This document shows, in pieces, positions 53,257 to 62,545 of a stretch of 64,000 nt of DNA (position 1 is its first letter; the number at the start of each line of letters is the position of its first letter). The notes beneath the pieces were generated by a model. The model saw nothing but the letters and a program-made list of their open reading frames with translations, ran no database searches and was not told where the DNA came from. Position numbers and translations under genes: made by a program. The DNA lies in NCBI GenBank assembly GCA_026416715.1, contig JAOAEQ010000002.1:34255-98254 (forward strand). The letters are read 5' to 3'. This DNA is from a bacterium. Lineage in GTDB: Bacteria; UBP4; UBA4092; JAOAEQ01.

Positions 53257-53300
53257 AATTTACCTCCTCTCATTACCATATCTTAAAATAGTTGAGATCG

Positions 53301-53591
53301 TTATCTTAAGGATAATGGTTGGGCGGATTTAAACCGCTGATATAGTTTATCCCGACAAGATTTACATAAATCAAACTGATAATGAATATAGACTTCGTCG
53401 TTCAGCTCTTCAGGATTCATCGTTTCCATCTGCTGGATCAATTGTTCAATCTCTTTTCGAAAATCCCGATGTCGGTCTTCTTCAGTGAACACGACTGGTG
53501 TTTTCGCCGCATATAATTCCGCTTTAAAAGTATATCGAGTTCCACTTTGTTTTATCTCTTCACCGCAACTATCGCATAGATATATTAACAT
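53301..53591 (-). CDS. Small Cys-pair protein, hypothetical
   Basis: 96 residues from ATG 53591 (MLIYLCDSCGEEIKQSG); the upstream frame to 53612 is doubtful. Two CxxC pairs, CDSC near the start and CKSC near the end (FDLCKSCRDKLYQRF), would form a zinc ribbon. The centre is a helical acidic segment (DFRKEIEQLIQQMETMNPEELNDEV). I do not know the family. The gene is beside the 114-residue hypothetical gene with a short gap and shares its strand. Confidence 0.65.
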   Translation of the reverse strand: MLIYLCDSCGEEIKQSGTRYTFKAELYAAKTPVVFTEEDRHRDFRKEIEQLIQQMETMNPEELNDEVYIHYQFDLCKSCRDKLYQRFKSAQPLSLR

Positions 53592-53754
53592 AAGACTATG
53601 GGAAAAAACCAAAAATTCGATTCAAATCGAGTTATATAGTTACATGGTTACATTACAAAGGTAGTTATATCAGCTAAACAAGTCATCTCGTTCTGTTTGT
53701 TATCCTTGCTTTTTCTAATATAATCTATCTATCCGATTGTTTATTTAACGAGTT

Positions 53755-55971
53755 TTATGATCCATCATCAAATGGTAGCAAAATTTCGCGCGGTTTGCTT
53801 CCCCGCATCGGACCAACAATACCGTCGCGTTCCATTTGTTCGATCAACTTTCGTGCTCGAGGGTAACCGATTCCAAGTTGAGTCTGTAACATTGACGCAG
53901 ATGCCTGTCGTGTTTTCCGAACAATACGGACTGCTTCTTCGTAGAGTGCATCCGAAATGCCATTTACTCCTTCTTTTTCTTCTGTTTCTTCTGCTACAAG
54001 GTCGCTAAATGATGTAATCGCATAGTCTGGACCCCGCTGATTCCGAATGAATTCAGTCAGCTTTTCCATTTCAGCATCTGAAATGAACGAACCTTGAAGT
54101 CGATACGGTTTTGGCGTTCCGCCAGGAGAAAAAAGCATATCGCCGCGACCGAGTAACGCTTCTGCACCGGAACCATCGAGAATGGTTCTCGAATCAATTT
54201 TTGTTGAAACCTGAAACGCTATGCGCGATGGGAAATTCGCTTTAATCAAACCGGTAATAACATCTACCGAAGGCCGTTGTGTTGCCAGTACTAGATGAAT
54301 TCCGACCGCACGTGCCATCTGGGCTAATCGAGTTAATAAATCTTCATTATCGGTTCGCGCGACCATCATTAAATCTGCTAATTCGTCGATGATGATAACG
54401 ATTAGGGGGAGTTTTTCCATTGGCTGTTGGAGTAATAAATCTGGCGCATTTTTATCCAATGATTTCTGTCGTTCATACAGTGCATTGTATCCGGTTATAT
54501 CCCGAACTCCAACATCCGCAAAAAGATTGTATCTTCGTTCCATTTCACGTACCGCCCATTTTAATGCCAGACATGCTTTTTTGGCTTCCGTGACTACTGG
54601 AGTTAACAAATGCGGAATCTCGCTGAACATTGAGAGTTCAACTCGTTTCGGGTCAATCATAATAAACTTCACTTCATCTGGCGTAGCGTTATAGAGAATG
54701 CTAGCAATCATTGCGTTGATACATACACTTTTCCCGGAACCAGTGGTTCCGGCAACGAGTAAATGTGGCATTTTCGCTAAATCCGCTACATACGGTTCAC
54801 CGTCAATCGTTTTCCCGAGCGCTAACGCAAGTTTCGAATTGCATTTTCGGAACGCTTCAGAATCTAATATTTCGCGTAAAAGAACGGGGGTTGTAGTCCG
54901 ATTCGGAATCTCGATACCGACTGCCGCTTTCCCCGGTATCGGTGCAACAATGCGAATATGATGCGCTTTCATAGCGAGCGAAATATCATTCTGTAAACTG
55001 GTAATACTGCTGATTTTAACTCCGGGTGCCGGCTGTAACTCGTATCGGGTAACGACCGGACCGCGACTCACTTCAACCACTTTCGCTTCAATTCCGAAAT
55101 TGAGTAAGGTATCCTCGAGATTTTTCGATTCTTGCAGGATTTCTTCTTGAATTCGCGATTCTTCTTCTCCGGTCGGAAGTTGTAACAAATCAATCGGTGG
55201 AAGTTGGTATCCATCTTTACTAGCCGGTTTTTCAGCAGGTATCGGTTTTTCCGGTTTAACTCCTTTCTTTGCCGATTTATCCTGACCAACAACGGTTATT
55301 TTAGGTGGTGGTGAAACTTGCGGTGGAGACGGAGGAGTGGTTGTCTGCGGTTGCAGAGTTGGTTTGATTAACGGGTGAGCAGATTTATACGCTTTTCGTT
55401 TCTCCCGCCATTGCAGATACGCAGTTTGCAGTTTATTTTTCGCAAGAACCACATATTCAGAGAATAAAAATTCGGTACTTAATATGGTACCAATTACTAA
55501 AATCATACTAGCAAGGAGATACGCGCCAATCGTCCCAAACAAACGGGTTATCTGCAAAGAATAAGGATATCCAGAGGTGATAAATGCTCCGATTATGCCG
55601 CCATTATCAAAATTTTTCTGTTTCTGATACAGGTTATCAGATACTCCCGCATAGGGTAAACTTAATAACGTGCATAATGAAATGATAACCAAAATTCCAC
55701 CGATAAGTTTACCGGTTATATTCGTCGGCTGTTCTGCTTGTTTGAACTTACTTACACCCCAAAGGAATAACAATATCGGAATAACGAACGCAACATAATT
55801 TCCAAAAATAAAAAAGAGCAACCGAGAAATGAAATCACCAATGAGCCCAATCCAATTGTATTGCAAATCATACGTTGCCAGACTTAATAGAATAATCAAC
55901 GCACAGAAAAACAAGATTATACCGACAATTTCATTTTTAGTTTTCTTTTCTAATTCAGGGAAAAACTTCAT
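53755..55971 (-). CDS. ftsK: DNA translocase FtsK/SpoIIIE
   Basis: 738 residues. Four membrane helices at the N-terminus (15-165), a Pro/Lys-rich linker (205-255), then the alpha/beta motor. Walker A GTTGSGKS is at 408-415, Walker B LIVIIIDELADLM, and the LATQRPSVDVITGLIKANFPSRIAFQV segment is intact. The C-terminal gamma domain (LYEEAVRIVRKTRQASASMLQTQLGIGYPRARKLIEQMERDGIVG) is a winged helix that reads polarising sequences. It moves DNA at the septum during division and activates XerCD. The gene is followed by the Cys-pair protein gene and preceded by the RNase J gene, spaced 90 bases. Confidence 0.95.
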   Translation of the reverse strand: MKFFPELEKKTKNEIVGIILFFCALIILLSLATYDLQYNWIGLIGDFISRLLFFIFGNYVAFVIPILLFLWGVSKFKQAEQPTNITGKLIGGILVIISLCTLLSLPYAGVSDNLYQKQKNFDNGGIIGAFITSGYPYSLQITRLFGTIGAYLLASMILVIGTILSTEFLFSEYVVLAKNKLQTAYLQWREKRKAYKSAHPLIKPTLQPQTTTPPSPPQVSPPPKITVVGQDKSAKKGVKPEKPIPAEKPASKDGYQLPPIDLLQLPTGEEESRIQEEILQESKNLEDTLLNFGIEAKVVEVSRGPVVTRYELQPAPGVKISSITSLQNDISLAMKAHHIRIVAPIPGKAAVGIEIPNRTTTPVLLREILDSEAFRKCNSKLALALGKTIDGEPYVADLAKMPHLLVAGTTGSGKSVCINAMIASILYNATPDEVKFIMIDPKRVELSMFSEIPHLLTPVVTEAKKACLALKWAVREMERRYNLFADVGVRDITGYNALYERQKSLDKNAPDLLLQQPMEKLPLIVIIIDELADLMMVARTDNEDLLTRLAQMARAVGIHLVLATQRPSVDVITGLIKANFPSRIAFQVSTKIDSRTILDGSGAEALLGRGDMLFSPGGTPKPYRLQGSFISDAEMEKLTEFIRNQRGPDYAITSFSDLVAEETEEKEGVNGISDALYEEAVRIVRKTRQASASMLQTQLGIGYPRARKLIEQMERDGIVGPMRGSKPREILLPFDDGS

Positions 55972-56061
55972 TACCCAATCGATCCAGACGGATGGTATCG
56001 GATATAAACGGACGAGTTTATCCGCATCGAGCCGTGGCTTGATCCGTCTGCATATGTTTAT

Positions 56062-57723
56062 TTATAATTCGATTATAACCGGTAAAATCATTGGCCGTCG
56101 TTCTATTCGCTTATATAAGAATCGGCGAATCCCAGTCGTCACTTCACTTTTAACTATTGCCCATTCTGTTTTACTTTCTTTTGGAATTTCAGCCAGAATT
56201 TGTTTAACCAATTCTTGGGATTCAGCAATTAAATCGCCGGCTTCTTCCATAAATACGAATCCACGACTGACAATTTCTGGTTCCGCAACCAGTTCGCCAG
56301 TTAACCGATTGATGCCGATTACGATAATGAACATTCCGTCGGATGCCAGATGCAATCGGTCACGTAACACCGTATCTCCGACATCACCAACCCCTTTCCC
56401 ATCAACGAAAACGCGGTTCGCTGAGGTCTCTCCGACTTTCCGAATTGAATTCGGGGTTAATTCAATTATATCACCATCTTCAACAATGAGGGTATGGTTG
56501 GCGGGGATTCCAATCTGTTGTGCTAGTTGAACATGATAAAATAAATGGCGATACTCACCATGAACTGGAATGAAATATTTCGGTCGAACCATATTGAGCA
56601 TGAGTTTCTGTTCTTCTTGCGAAGCATGACCAGAAACATGGATTTCTGAAACCCGTTCATAATATACTTCGGCACCACGTCGGAATAAATGATTTATTGT
56701 TCGGGCGATAGATTTTTCATTTCCCGGAATAACCCGAGCGGAAATGATTACCGTATCCCCAGGATTAATTTTAATCTGTTTATGTTCATTCATCGCAAGT
56801 CGCGCCAGAACTGACATCGGTTCCCCTTGACTGCCAGTAGTTATTATCACCGTTTTATCCGGCTGAATCCGTTGGATATCTCCAAATTGAACGAAAGTAT
56901 TTTCCGGAATAGATAAATACCCAAGGTCAGCAGCGATACGAACATTACTGGTCATACTTTTCCCAGTTACTGCTACTGACCGGCCATATTTATATGCTTT
57001 ATCAATAATCTGCTGTACTCGATGGATATTGCTGGAGAAGGTTGCCGCGATAATTCTACCTTTCGCTTGAGCAAAAATCGTATCGAGAGTATCGCCAATA
57101 TCTTTTTCGGACAGGGTATATCCTTCCCGTTCAACGTTAGTACTATCAGATAATAATAAGAGTACTCCTTGTTCACCTAACTCAGTAAACTTATGCAAAT
57201 CCATTAACTCGCCATCAACCGGAGTTGGGTCAATTTTAAAATCGCCACTGTGCACAATGGTTCCTATTGGAGTATGAATCCCTAATCCGACACCATCAAC
57301 GATACTATGCGTCACCCGGATAAACTCAATGCGAAAATCACCGAGAATAATCTGGTCGCGTGGTTTAACGATGTTCCGTTGTGTTTGGTCAAGTAAATCG
57401 AATTCCCGCAGTTTCGGTTCAATCAGCCCAAGAGTCAATCGCGTTCCATAAAGCGGAACATTAAGTTGCTGTAAGAAAAATGGTAACGCACCGACGTGGT
57501 CTTCATGCCCATGAGTAAGAATAATTCCACGAAGTTTATCTTTTCGTTCTAGCAGATAGGTTATTTCCGGAATGATTAAATCTACGCCGGGGGTCTCTTC
57601 TTCCGGAAACATCACACCACAATCGATTACAATGATATCGTTTGCGGATTCGAATACCATCATATTCATTCCGATTTCGCCTAATCCACCTAGCGGAATG
57701 AACCGAATTGAAGAAGATTCCAT
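56062..57723 (-). CDS. Ribonuclease J
   Basis: 553 residues, the RNase J size. It is a metallo-beta-lactamase/beta-CASP nuclease with 5'-3' exonuclease and endonuclease activities in RNA decay. Landmarks: HGHEDH at 71-76, FIRVTHSIVDGVGLGIHTPIGTIVHSGDFKID, then LLSDSTNVEREGYT and the C-terminal SGHASQEEQKLMLNMVRPKYFIPVHGEY. The start MESSSIRFIPLGGLGEIGMNM is the standard N-terminus. The gene is on the minus strand before ftsK. RNase J presence rather than RNase E is typical of many non-proteobacterial lineages. Confidence 0.95.
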   Translation of the reverse strand: MESSSIRFIPLGGLGEIGMNMMVFESANDIIVIDCGVMFPEEETPGVDLIIPEITYLLERKDKLRGIILTHGHEDHVGALPFFLQQLNVPLYGTRLTLGLIEPKLREFDLLDQTQRNIVKPRDQIILGDFRIEFIRVTHSIVDGVGLGIHTPIGTIVHSGDFKIDPTPVDGELMDLHKFTELGEQGVLLLLSDSTNVEREGYTLSEKDIGDTLDTIFAQAKGRIIAATFSSNIHRVQQIIDKAYKYGRSVAVTGKSMTSNVRIAADLGYLSIPENTFVQFGDIQRIQPDKTVIITTGSQGEPMSVLARLAMNEHKQIKINPGDTVIISARVIPGNEKSIARTINHLFRRGAEVYYERVSEIHVSGHASQEEQKLMLNMVRPKYFIPVHGEYRHLFYHVQLAQQIGIPANHTLIVEDGDIIELTPNSIRKVGETSANRVFVDGKGVGDVGDTVLRDRLHLASDGMFIIVIGINRLTGELVAEPEIVSRGFVFMEEAGDLIAESQELVKQILAEIPKESKTEWAIVKSEVTTGIRRFLYKRIERRPMILPVIIEL

Positions 57724-58110
57724 AACGTAAATTAAACTAACAAATTTTTCTGTTTCAAACTATCTAGATAATTTTTTGTTCTTTCGTTCTTATATAATAG
57801 ATTGGTGATTGTACCATTTAACTCATTTTACCTAGATATCACTAATGATTATAGCATAGGAAACAAAAAAAGCGAACCCTGTTTGTTAGCTGAATATACA
57901 GACAGCATTTTCGAATGAAGTTATCGTTTCTATGTTGTTTTCAAATTCCAAAATAGAGCAAGATATACTCCATCTGAAAATAAATGGATTTTGCAATGAA
58001 TAGCTCCTATTGCAGAAAATCAAAGTGACCTGCATTCATTTTGATCGGATTGCGTGTTTTGCAAGAAACTCACGTCTATCGCAATTGATTTTTCCGTTTC
58101 TCTGTTTTTT
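57724..58110. other. Spacer between RNase J and hypD, no gene seen
   Basis: 387 AT-rich bases with no open frame, no hairpin with a T tract and no clear promoter. The hyp genes end here, so a missing hypE is not hidden in the gap. Confidence 0.5.
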
Positions 58111-59211
58111 TCAGTTTCTCTTATACTTATAATATGCCGCACAGGTTCCTTCGCTCGAAACCATACACGGTCCAATCGGGTTGTCTGGAGTACATTTTTT
58201 TCGGAATAACGCGCATTCCGGCGGGGTGATTATTCCACGAAGTACTTCACCGCAGCGACATGGCGAAGAACGATGGACGGCAGATGACAGACGAATATTA
58301 GGTACTGTTTCTAAAATATTAAACCGTAAATATGGTTTGGTTAAGTTCAATCCGCTATTAGGAATCGTTCCCAACCCGCGCCAAGTGGTATCCGCTGGCT
58401 CGAAAACTTCATATAACATCTGACGCGCTTTCGGATTTCCTTCTGGTTTAACCACACGCTGATATTGAATTTCAACGCATGGATTCTGGTCAACAATCTG
58501 ATGGAGTAACATTACAATCGCCTGCAGAATATCTAACGGTTCGAATCCCGCAATAACGCAGCCGACTCGATATTGTTCTGGGATAAATTGATATGGTTTA
58601 GCGCCGATAACGGCGCTCACATGCCCCGGACAGATGAATCCGTTTATATTCACTTCTCCCGATTCGAGCAGAGCCCGCATCGCCGGAGGAATAAGTTTAT
58701 GTGCCGGATAAATGAAAAAATTATTAATCTTACTCTGTGCAGCTAGCTGGAGCGTAGCAGCTACCGTTGGCGACGTTGTCTCAAATCCGACCGCGAAAAA
58801 GATTACTTTCTTCTCCGGATTATTTTTAGCGATTTCTAATGCATCTAAACAGGAATACACAACGCGAACATCCTTACCGTTAGCTTTTTGCTCTTGCAAC
58901 GATGAATTCGTCCCGGGAACGCGGAGCATATCTCCGAAGGTCGTAAAAATAATTGATTCGAGTTCAGTTAACGAAATCGCAGTATCAATATCTTGCTGCG
59001 TGGTAACACAGACTGGACAGCCTGGACCAGAGAGAAGTTTGATATTCTTCGGTAATAGGTCTCGAATTCCAAATTTAAATATCGTAACGGTATGTGTTCC
59101 GCAAACTTCCATTAACTGAATTGGTTTCCCAATTTGCTGAGAATAGCGGGCAATTTGCGCTAAAATCCCTTTTGCGATTGTTCTATTCCGAAATTCATCG
59201 GTAAATTTCAT
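58111..59211 (-). CDS. hypD: Hydrogenase maturation protein HypD
   Basis: 366 residues. HypD is the Fe-S scaffold that, with HypC and HypE, builds the Fe(CN)2CO unit of [NiFe] hydrogenases. The motifs are CGTHT (37-41), GPGCPVCVTT (62-70), FAVGFETTSPT and GFICPGHVSAVIG, and the C-terminal cluster cysteines CRCG...CALFRKKC...GPC are intact. It is the last gene of the minus-strand hypA-hypF-hypC-hypD set. HypE and HypB are not visible, and no hydrogenase subunit gene is in the window. Confidence 0.96.
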   Translation of the reverse strand: MKFTDEFRNRTIAKGILAQIARYSQQIGKPIQLMEVCGTHTVTIFKFGIRDLLPKNIKLLSGPGCPVCVTTQQDIDTAISLTELESIIFTTFGDMLRVPGTNSSLQEQKANGKDVRVVYSCLDALEIAKNNPEKKVIFFAVGFETTSPTVAATLQLAAQSKINNFFIYPAHKLIPPAMRALLESGEVNINGFICPGHVSAVIGAKPYQFIPEQYRVGCVIAGFEPLDILQAIVMLLHQIVDQNPCVEIQYQRVVKPEGNPKARQMLYEVFEPADTTWRGLGTIPNSGLNLTKPYLRFNILETVPNIRLSSAVHRSSPCRCGEVLRGIITPPECALFRKKCTPDNPIGPCMVSSEGTCAAYYKYKRN

Positions 59212-59269
59212 ACAGGAACTTGGTTTTTATAGAGTTAAATTATACTGTCGCACGCGAATTGATACTGGC

Positions 59270-59306
59270 GCGGAACCAGTGTGGGTTAAAGGCACACTGG
59301 TTCCGC
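59270..59306. repeat. Perfect 14-bp hairpin between hypC and hypD
   Basis: GCGGAACCAGTGTG (59270-59283) pairs with CACACTGGTTCCGC (59293-59306), loop GGTTAAAGG of 9 bases. No T tract follows on either strand. It sits inside the hyp operon gap (59212-59356) and could stabilise or process the transcript, or be a small palindromic element. Confidence 0.75.
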
Positions 59307-59356
59307 CTCGCTTTGAATTCGATCCTGATTGTGAATTAACTTGGATTTAGTTTACC

Positions 59357-59584
59357 CTATGTATTGGGTTCAAGTTCTGCAAGTTGCCGAAGTAGAGTTA
59401 AGGTTTCTTTCGCATCCTGTTCATCCATTTTTTGGATAGCGAACCCAGAATGGAGAAGCACGTAATCGCCAACCGTAACATTTTCAACCAATTGCAGCGA
59501 TACCGGACGGAGGACTCCACCAATATCAACTATTGCAGTTAACCCTTCAATTTTAATTATTTTCCCCGGAATACCTAAACACAT
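59357..59584 (-). CDS. hypC: Hydrogenase maturation protein HypC
   Basis: 75 residues from ATG 59584. The start MCLGIPGKIIKIEG is the family signature; Cys2 binds the Fe(CO)(CN)2 group. The body is a small beta-barrel (TAIVDIGGVLRPVSLQLVENVTVGDYVLLHSGFAIQKM). An upstream frame to 59620 only adds a doubtful 12 residues overlapping hypF. HypC works with HypD, which follows after a 145-base gap containing a hairpin. Confidence 0.95.
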   Translation of the reverse strand: MCLGIPGKIIKIEGLTAIVDIGGVLRPVSLQLVENVTVGDYVLLHSGFAIQKMDEQDAKETLTLLRQLAELEPNT

Positions 59585-59616
59585 ACGGAAAAACGTAAGA
59601 ACGGAAGAACTTAAAT

Positions 59617-61956
59617 TCAAAACATCCGTATTGTTCTTTCGTTTTCACCTTCCTTTGTTCTTTCTTGATTGATTTGAGCATTAGCAACAACCACTTGACC
59701 GAATGAAACGCAAGCGTCGTTCGGTGGCATTTGCTGATGCGTATACACCTTAAACTTTAATTCTTGCAATCGTTCGATTAATCGAGATACTATAATCCGA
59801 TTTTGGAACGTTCCGCCACTTAACGCGACCGAATTCAATCCGGTTTGGTTTCGAATTCGTTGCGCGATATCGACGGCAAACGCAACGACCGTATTATGGA
59901 ACTTCGCCGCAATGACCGAAGTTGGAACTCGTTGTTTGAGTTCAGTAACGATTTCTTCGAACATTGGCCTGCAACTAATCATCAATTGATTTTCTTGTTC
60001 GTTTATTCTATATGAATATTGTTCAGGAACGTTTTCATCAACAGCCATTTCAAGTTCTATCGCAGGTTGCGCTTCATAAGTTGCAGTCAATCGTATCCCT
60101 ATCAGCGCACTTACCGCATCAAATAATCGTCCTGCGCTGGAACATAACGGTGCATTGATTTTCTTTTCGATTATCCGAATTATAAGTTGAAGTTTATCTT
60201 CATCCATTGCTTTCACAAGCGGAATATCAAGATTCGCTATGTCATTTCCGTAGATAGCATAGAGATAACTTAATGCCATCCGCCAGTTTTCTGCAGCAGC
60301 AACATCTCCGCCGGGTAACGGGATATATTCAAGATGCGCTATCCGGTCGAACTCCCGTTCATCAGCGAGCAAAAATTCGCAACCCCAGATATTGCCATCG
60401 GTGCCGTATCCGGTACCATCCATCGCAATGCCAATAACTTTCTCATCTACTTGGTTTTCAGCAATGACACTAGCGATATGTGCATGGTGATGTTGAACCT
60501 GAACCCCTTGCATTCGTTGAGTCTGGCTAGCGATTTTTTCGACTGCAAATTGGGTAGATAAATAATCCGGATGTAAATCGAAGGCAATAACCTGTGGTTT
60601 AATCCGGAATAATTTTTCAAACCGAGCTATTGTCTCCTGATAGAACACAAACGTTTCAGCGGATTTCAAATCGCCGATATGTTGACTGATAAACGCAAAT
60701 TCGCCTTTAGTCAAACAGAAGGTATTCTTCAATTCCGCACCACAACCGAGAATCTCTGGCATTGGTGTCGCTAACCGGATGGGTATCGGAGCATATCCAC
60801 GAGCGCGACGCAAAACAATCGGCTTCCGATTGACCACCATCGCAATCGAATCATCGCAGCGATGATAGATATCACGATTATGTACAAGATAACCATCTAC
60901 CATGTCAACAAAGGTTTTTAGTGCAACTTTATTCTCAATAACAATCGGTTCATCGCTGATATTCCCGCTGGTCATAACCAACGCAATAAAATTATTATCC
61001 TGAAATAAGAGATGATGTAACGGTGCATAGGGTAGCATCACACCGAAATAATTATTGTTTGGAGCTACTGCTTCGGAAATAAAATTAACTTTTTTCTTTT
61101 TCCTCAATAACACTATCGGCCGCTGCACACTGGATAATAATTGTTCTTCTGCCGGAGATATTTCGCAATATCGCCGAATAGTCGGTATATCTCCGCTCAT
61201 TATCGCAAACGGTTTTGCTTCTCGTTTTTTTCGAGCACGTAACTGTCGAACCGCAGTATCATTCGTTGCGTCGCAAACCAGATGGAATCCGCCGATTCCT
61301 TTAACCGCAATGATTTCTCCTTGTTTCAAGCGTTGAATCGTCATAATAATCGCATCAGAAGTAGCAATCTTCTTACCAGTTTTATCTAGGAGGGTATAAT
61401 GAGGACCACACTCGGGACAACAGTTCGGTTGCGTATGATATCTTCGATGATGGAGATTGTGATATTCTGCTTCACAACGTGAACACATTTGAAACTTCTG
61501 CATGGTTGTCTGCTTGCGGTCATACGGGATATCACGGATGATAGTGAATCGAGCACCGCAATTGACGCAGTTAATAAACGGATAGCGATATCTTCGGTCG
61601 GCAGGATTAAGGAGTTCCGCAACACAATCATCACAGACGCAGATATCCGCTGGGATATGAACAAGTTTATCATCCGCTTTTTCGCTCGGACGAACGATAA
61701 ACTCGGTTTCACCTAATTGTGGCAAATCGGTAATCGTAAATCGTTCAATATGGGCTAACGGCGGATGAGTGGTAGTAGCTTCTTTAATAAATGCCGTAAG
61801 CGATTCCGCTGAACCTTCCGCTTCAATAACCAGCCCTTGCGTGGTGTTCATCACCCAACCGGCAACCCCATGTTTAATTGCTAACCGATGAATAAACGGG
61901 CGGTAACCGACTCCCTGAACCACGCCTTGGAGAACGATACGGGAACGTCTATTCAT
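59617..61956 (-). CDS. hypF: Carbamoyltransferase HypF
   Basis: 779 residues, typical of HypF (about 750). It turns carbamoyl phosphate into the cyanide ligand precursor on HypE. Domains in order: acylphosphatase (VLQGVVQGVGYRPFIHRLA, 8-26), zinc fingers (CVCDDC, CVNC, CSRC, CCPEC at about 106-185), the YrdC-like domain (GIGGFHLVCDATNDTAVRQLRARK) and the Kae1-like carbamoyltransferase domain (VQHHHAHIASVIAENQ, ALSGGTFQNRI) to the end. It starts the group together with hypA upstream. Its presence implies a [NiFe] hydrogenase elsewhere in the genome. Confidence 0.96.
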   Translation of the reverse strand: MNRRSRIVLQGVVQGVGYRPFIHRLAIKHGVAGWVMNTTQGLVIEAEGSAESLTAFIKEATTTHPPLAHIERFTITDLPQLGETEFIVRPSEKADDKLVHIPADICVCDDCVAELLNPADRRYRYPFINCVNCGARFTIIRDIPYDRKQTTMQKFQMCSRCEAEYHNLHHRRYHTQPNCCPECGPHYTLLDKTGKKIATSDAIIMTIQRLKQGEIIAVKGIGGFHLVCDATNDTAVRQLRARKKREAKPFAIMSGDIPTIRRYCEISPAEEQLLSSVQRPIVLLRKKKKVNFISEAVAPNNNYFGVMLPYAPLHHLLFQDNNFIALVMTSGNISDEPIVIENKVALKTFVDMVDGYLVHNRDIYHRCDDSIAMVVNRKPIVLRRARGYAPIPIRLATPMPEILGCGAELKNTFCLTKGEFAFISQHIGDLKSAETFVFYQETIARFEKLFRIKPQVIAFDLHPDYLSTQFAVEKIASQTQRMQGVQVQHHHAHIASVIAENQVDEKVIGIAMDGTGYGTDGNIWGCEFLLADEREFDRIAHLEYIPLPGGDVAAAENWRMALSYLYAIYGNDIANLDIPLVKAMDEDKLQLIIRIIEKKINAPLCSSAGRLFDAVSALIGIRLTATYEAQPAIELEMAVDENVPEQYSYRINEQENQLMISCRPMFEEIVTELKQRVPTSVIAAKFHNTVVAFAVDIAQRIRNQTGLNSVALSGGTFQNRIIVSRLIERLQELKFKVYTHQQMPPNDACVSFGQVVVANAQINQERTKEGENERTIRMF

Positions 61957-62028
61957 AAAAAAACAAACCGCGAAGACGCTCGGTTGTGCAGAAATGCAAA
62001 TAAAATGAGCGCTAATTGCAGTTAGCTT

Positions 62029-62271
62029 CTATTCAATATCCAGGTTGGTGATGGTGATTTCGGTTCCTGGCACTTCGGTAACAACTATGTTTGCGGTTGC
62101 AGCAATCGTTTCTTTCGCTACGATTTCGAATGCTCCTTGCAAGGTTTCTGGTTTCAGATAGTTTAGTTGCCCGAGGGTAACATAGATAGCCGCTATTTTT
62201 TTCGCCTGATGTTTTTCTGCTTCTGCAAGTGCCGTTTTTAAAATATTCTCTGCTATTCCAAACTCATGCAT
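62029..62271 (-). CDS. hypA: HypA-like protein without zinc ribbon
   Basis: 80 residues, against about 113 for HypA. It starts MHEFGIAENILKTALAEAEKH, the nickel-binding N-terminus (His2), and the first domain (KIAAIYVTLGQLNYLKPETLQGAFEIVAKETIAA) is complete. The zinc domain with two CxxC pairs should follow the EVPG turn. Here EVPGTEITITNLDIE runs straight to the normal C-terminal strand (GxELxIxxLEIE in relatives), so the ribbon is precisely missing and no frameshift is apparent. The gene is 73 bases upstream of hypF. It could still deliver nickel by His2 alone, or serve another role. Confidence 0.8.
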   Translation of the reverse strand: MHEFGIAENILKTALAEAEKHQAKKIAAIYVTLGQLNYLKPETLQGAFEIVAKETIAATANIVVTEVPGTEITITNLDIE

Positions 62272-62438
62272 AAACGTTAATATATAAAAATTAAAAATGT
62301 ATCCAATAATTCTTTAGATATTATACCATATTCAGCAAACCATGAATGATTCAAACTTGCAACATACATAAAATCAGACATTTCCGGATTTTAATGGTAC
62401 ACTGGAACCGATACCTAGATATCGCTTATTATTTACTT

Positions 62439-62467
62439 GACAATCTTCTCTAAATAGGCATATAGTT
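62439..62467 (+). promoter_or_regulatory. Probable promoter of the SBBP-repeat gene
   Basis: TTGACA at 62439-62444 followed by a TATAGT-like -10 near 62461, about 80 bases before the start codon; spacer 16-18 by my count. A good AAGGAG lies just upstream of the ATG. Confidence 0.45.
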
Positions 62468-62545
62468 ACATAGTGATATTACATCACTCGTGTCTCATTA
62501 AAGTTCAAAATTCAGGGAATTGATTTATAAAGGAGATTATAGTTT

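Noticed and set aside
55829-56530. Plus-strand frame of 233 codons
   Set aside because: It is antisense to the well-supported ftsK and RNase J genes, has no recognisable domain and poor composition.
62029-62271. Frameshift in hypA
   Set aside because: The chain continues in frame to the family's normal C-terminal strand and stop; only the zinc-ribbon section is missing.
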